Positions 5,804 through 7,101 of a stretch of DNA of 7,101 bases are shown here, piece by piece. The position numbers and the translations under genes are program-made. Origin of the DNA: Candidatus Sulfotelmatobacter sp. GTDB lineage: Bacteria; Acidobacteriota; Terriglobia; Terriglobales; Acidobacteriaceae. Location: contig JASIKQ010000232.1 of NCBI GenBank assembly GCA_030049565.1, forward strand, positions 1-7,101, given 5' to 3'. Numbering within the stretch: the first letter of the stretch is position 1; every line of letters starts with the position of its first letter. The notes beneath the pieces were generated by a model that saw nothing but the letters and a program-made list of their open reading frames with translations, did no database searches and was not told the DNA's origin.

Positions 5804-5848
5804 GTGCGACCGAATCTGGTGCGCCCGAACAAACTACGGCCGAATAAG
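5804..5848. repeat. Three degenerate 15-bp direct repeats upstream of pilD
   Basis: GTGCGACCGAATCTG (5804-5818), GTGCGCCCGAACAAA (5819-5833) and CTACGGCCGAATAAG (5834-5848) share the core CGNCCGAA at an exact 15-base period. On the minus strand the core reads TTCGGNCG. Neighbouring units agree at about ten of fifteen positions. The block lies in the 177-nt gap between the glycosyltransferase stop and the pilD start. It could be an array of binding sites upstream of the promoter or a decayed repetitive coding segment. Confidence 0.5.
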
Positions 5849-5885
5849 ACCGCAAGCGAACCGCCGCAAAGCTGTGCAAGCTCTA

Positions 5886-6371
5886 TCAGGGCCAGGCAAA
5901 GCGCAACAGTTCGCCTTCGAGTGCCTGGGCTGATAGGTCATGCTCTGGAACAGGCCCATGCCAACGTTGCCAAGCGCGCGGGATGAGGCGAGTTATGGGC
6001 TCGGGAGATTGCCGCCATTGTCCATCATTCGTTTGCTCGCGCGCAAATACACAGTAGGCAACGGCACTAACCGCACTCAGCGGCTGAACCACCCATTCGA
6101 AAAGGCTGGCCTGCAAACCTTCGTTGATGGATTCGCCCGGATGCAGGCAGAAAATCCAGTCGTTGCGAACCAACTCGAGATATTGGCTCACATCGTGGCG
6201 CTCATCTGCGATCACGACTCGCGCTCCGTATGCGTGGGCGATGTGATGTGTGGAATCAGACGAATGATGGTCAACGATCAAGATCTCGGCGCAGGGCAGA
6301 AGCATCTCGAGGGTTCGCCCCAGCCGCAGGGCATCATTTTCTGTATGCAGGAGCGCCGTGATTGGAGGCAT
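5886..6371 (-). CDS. Short family-2 glycosyltransferase-like protein with degenerate DXD motif
   Basis: The protein is 161 aa. The N-terminal half has the GT-A nucleotide-sugar-binding fold signature: ITALLHTENDALRLGRTLEML (4-24), then AEILIVDHHSSDSTHHIAHAYGARVV (28-53), which parallels the VDSGSTDxTxxIAxxYGA motif of WaaE-like GT2 enzymes. The usual metal-binding segment (LDADE) is replaced by LHPGE (76-80), and the C-terminal RWHGPVPEHD (136-145) resembles the Wx-G-xVHE element. It is much shorter than typical GT2 enzymes of 230 aa or more and has no membrane segment, so it may be inactive, act on an unusual donor, or be regulatory. The start ATG at 6369-6371 follows an inverted repeat (6372-6388) and only a weak purine-rich AAGAAAAG. 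It lies 108 nt after the TonB-C gene and 178 nt before pilD, on the same strand. The fold call is moderate; catalytic competence is doubtful. Confidence 0.7.
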   Translation of the reverse strand: MPPITALLHTENDALRLGRTLEMLLPCAEILIVDHHSSDSTHHIAHAYGARVVIADERHDVSQYLELVRNDWIFCLHPGESINEGLQASLFEWVVQPLSAVSAVAYCVFAREQTNDGQWRQSPEPITRLIPRAWQRWHGPVPEHDLSAQALEGELLRFAWP

Positions 6372-6388
6372 GGGGCTTTTCTTGCCCC
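6372..6388 (-). promoter_or_regulatory. Small hairpin covering the ribosome-binding region of the glycosyltransferase-like gene
   Basis: On the minus strand GGGGC (6388-6384) and GCCCC (6376-6372) can pair around AAGAAAA, ending directly at the ATG. The only purine-rich candidate ribosome-binding stretch is in the loop and 3' arm, so folding could limit initiation. The stem is only five pairs, and the effect is inferred. Confidence 0.3.
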
Positions 6389-6479
6389 ATGAGTGTACGA
6401 CGAAGCAGGCATGAGCAGCGAAGGAACGAACAGTGAAAAGCGCTGTGCGGCCCGCAATGGAAGCAGGGTGCGCTCGCCA

Positions 6480-7101
6480 TCATTCCGTGGTAGCGGGTCT
6501 TTCGCCCGGCGGCAGCATTGGCCTGGGCGCGCGCCCGAACATGATTCCGGTTTCCACCTCAACTGGTTTTCCGTTTTGCAGGTAAGGCTTGAAGCTCCAC
6601 TGATGCAGGGCTTCAGTGATGGCCTTTTCCTGATCGGGAAAGGCGCTGAGAAAATGAATGTGCCTAACTTTACCTTCTTTATCAATAATGATGCGCACGG
6701 GAACGGGATTGACCTTGTGCTCACTGAAGATGGGGTCGACTCGCGCAATCATGTTTTCTTCGCGCGCATAATCTTTGAGGCAGACAGGGTCGCTCTTGGC
6801 CGCCGTTGCAGCACCCTCTGCGGGCACTTTCATTTTGTTCAGATCGAGAACCAGATCCGCCAGCAATTTGGGGTCGCGGCTGCTCATGACCATTTCCACG
6901 GTGTGGCATCGGATCTCTGTGGCCAGAACGTACCAATGCAGTTCAGCGATGGGGGACCAATAGGCGACGTGATTAGAAAAGTGGCGCGCGCCCCTCTGAA
7001 AGAATCGACCGGCCGCAGTTGAGCCAACACGTAGCGGCCGCTGTCGGAGGGCGGCGGGCCTTTGTATTTTTCTTCCCAATCGGGAGGAAGCATGTAACTC
7101 A
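6480..7101 (-). CDS. TonB C-terminal domain protein, 5' partial and apparently frameshifted near 6983-6994
   Basis: The clear part is the C-terminal domain. NPVPVRIIIDKEGKVRHIHF, then EKAITEALHQWSFKPYLQNG, then KPVEVETGIMFG (6537-6710) follow the TonB_C pattern VxIxxDxxGxVxxxxxxSG...AxxAxxxWxFKPxxxNGxPVxVxTxxxF. Before it lies a helical stretch, WYVLATEIRCHTVEMVMSS and DPKLLADLVLDLNKMKVP. The stop is a TGA at 6480-6482. Extended upstream, this frame turns into an unnatural Arg-rich sequence, while the adjacent frame reads naturally from the window edge as YMLPPDWEEKYKG, then SDSGRYVLAQLRPVDSFRG. One extra base around 6983-6994 (a GGGG/GCGCGCG tract) would join them. The gene therefore probably runs beyond 7101 and is either a pseudogene or carries a sequencing error. 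Such proteins are often periplasmic or anchored; no membrane helix is visible in the part present, so a role in energy transduction is unproven. Confidence 0.72.
   Translation of the reverse strand, partial: ELHASSRLGRKIQRPAALRQRPLRVGSTAAGRFFQRGARHFSNHVAYWSPIAELHWYVLATEIRCHTVEMVMSSRDPKLLADLVLDLNKMKVPAEGAATAAKSDPVCLKDYAREENMIARVDPIFSEHKVNPVPVRIIIDKEGKVRHIHFLSAFPDQEKAITEALHQWSFKPYLQNGKPVEVETGIMFGRAPRPMLPPGERPATTE

Noticed and set aside
6372..6479. Possible separate promoter for the glycosyltransferase-like gene (TACACT near its start)
   Set aside because: The -10-like match is modest and no -35-like sequence lies at a suitable distance.

Overview
The window looks like ordinary chromosomal DNA from a moderately GC-rich, didermic, rod-genome-style bacterium. 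The best guess is Acidobacteriota. That guess rests on the compact same-strand layout, a MgtC/SapB-DUF4010 fusion protein, a short degenerate family-2 glycosyltransferase, a TonB-C protein, and a secreted coiled-coil protein of the SLGDYARK...NDNLP type. It is an inference from recall, not a database match. No phage, IS element, CRISPR array or plasmid function is visible.

Layout, left to right. On the plus strand there is the last 23 codons of a gene, possibly a glycolipid-binding-domain protein (1-74), and then a complete tRNA-Val(TAC) with encoded CCA (130-206). Everything else lies on the minus strand, read here from right to left. (1) A TonB C-terminal-domain protein enters from beyond the right edge and appears to carry a one-base frameshift near 6983-6994. 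(2) A 161-aa GT2-like protein has no recognisable DXD motif. (3) Three genes look like one operon: prepilin peptidase (pilD); a membrane-anchored PAS protein with a histidine-kinase-like dimerisation region that has lost its phospho-acceptor His and its ATPase domain; and a secreted coiled-coil protein. The operon ends at a strong GC hairpin (3110-3135). A perfect -10 box precedes pilD, and pilD and the PAS gene overlap at ATGGTAA. (4) An ArsB-type permease lies behind a good sigma70-like promoter (3029-3057) and is followed after 101 nt by a MgtC/SapB-DUF4010 membrane protein. That 101-nt gap holds a large nested inverted repeat, which could be a leader or terminator structure.

The prepilin peptidase processes type IV pilin or type II secretion pseudopilin precursors at the inner membrane. 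The PAS protein may act as a non-catalytic sensor or scaffold near it, but its partner is not in the window. The ArsB and MgtC genes form a separate ion/metalloid-transport pair.

The items most worth a second look are the pseudo-histidine-kinase in the pilD operon, the in-frame 15-bp tandem repeat at the 3' end of the secreted-protein gene, the nested hairpin in front of the mgtC-like gene, the probable frameshift in the TonB-C gene, and a protein-like open frame without a start between the glycosyltransferase and pilD that contains a second 15-bp periodicity. I did not find strong evidence of a wholly new multi-gene system.
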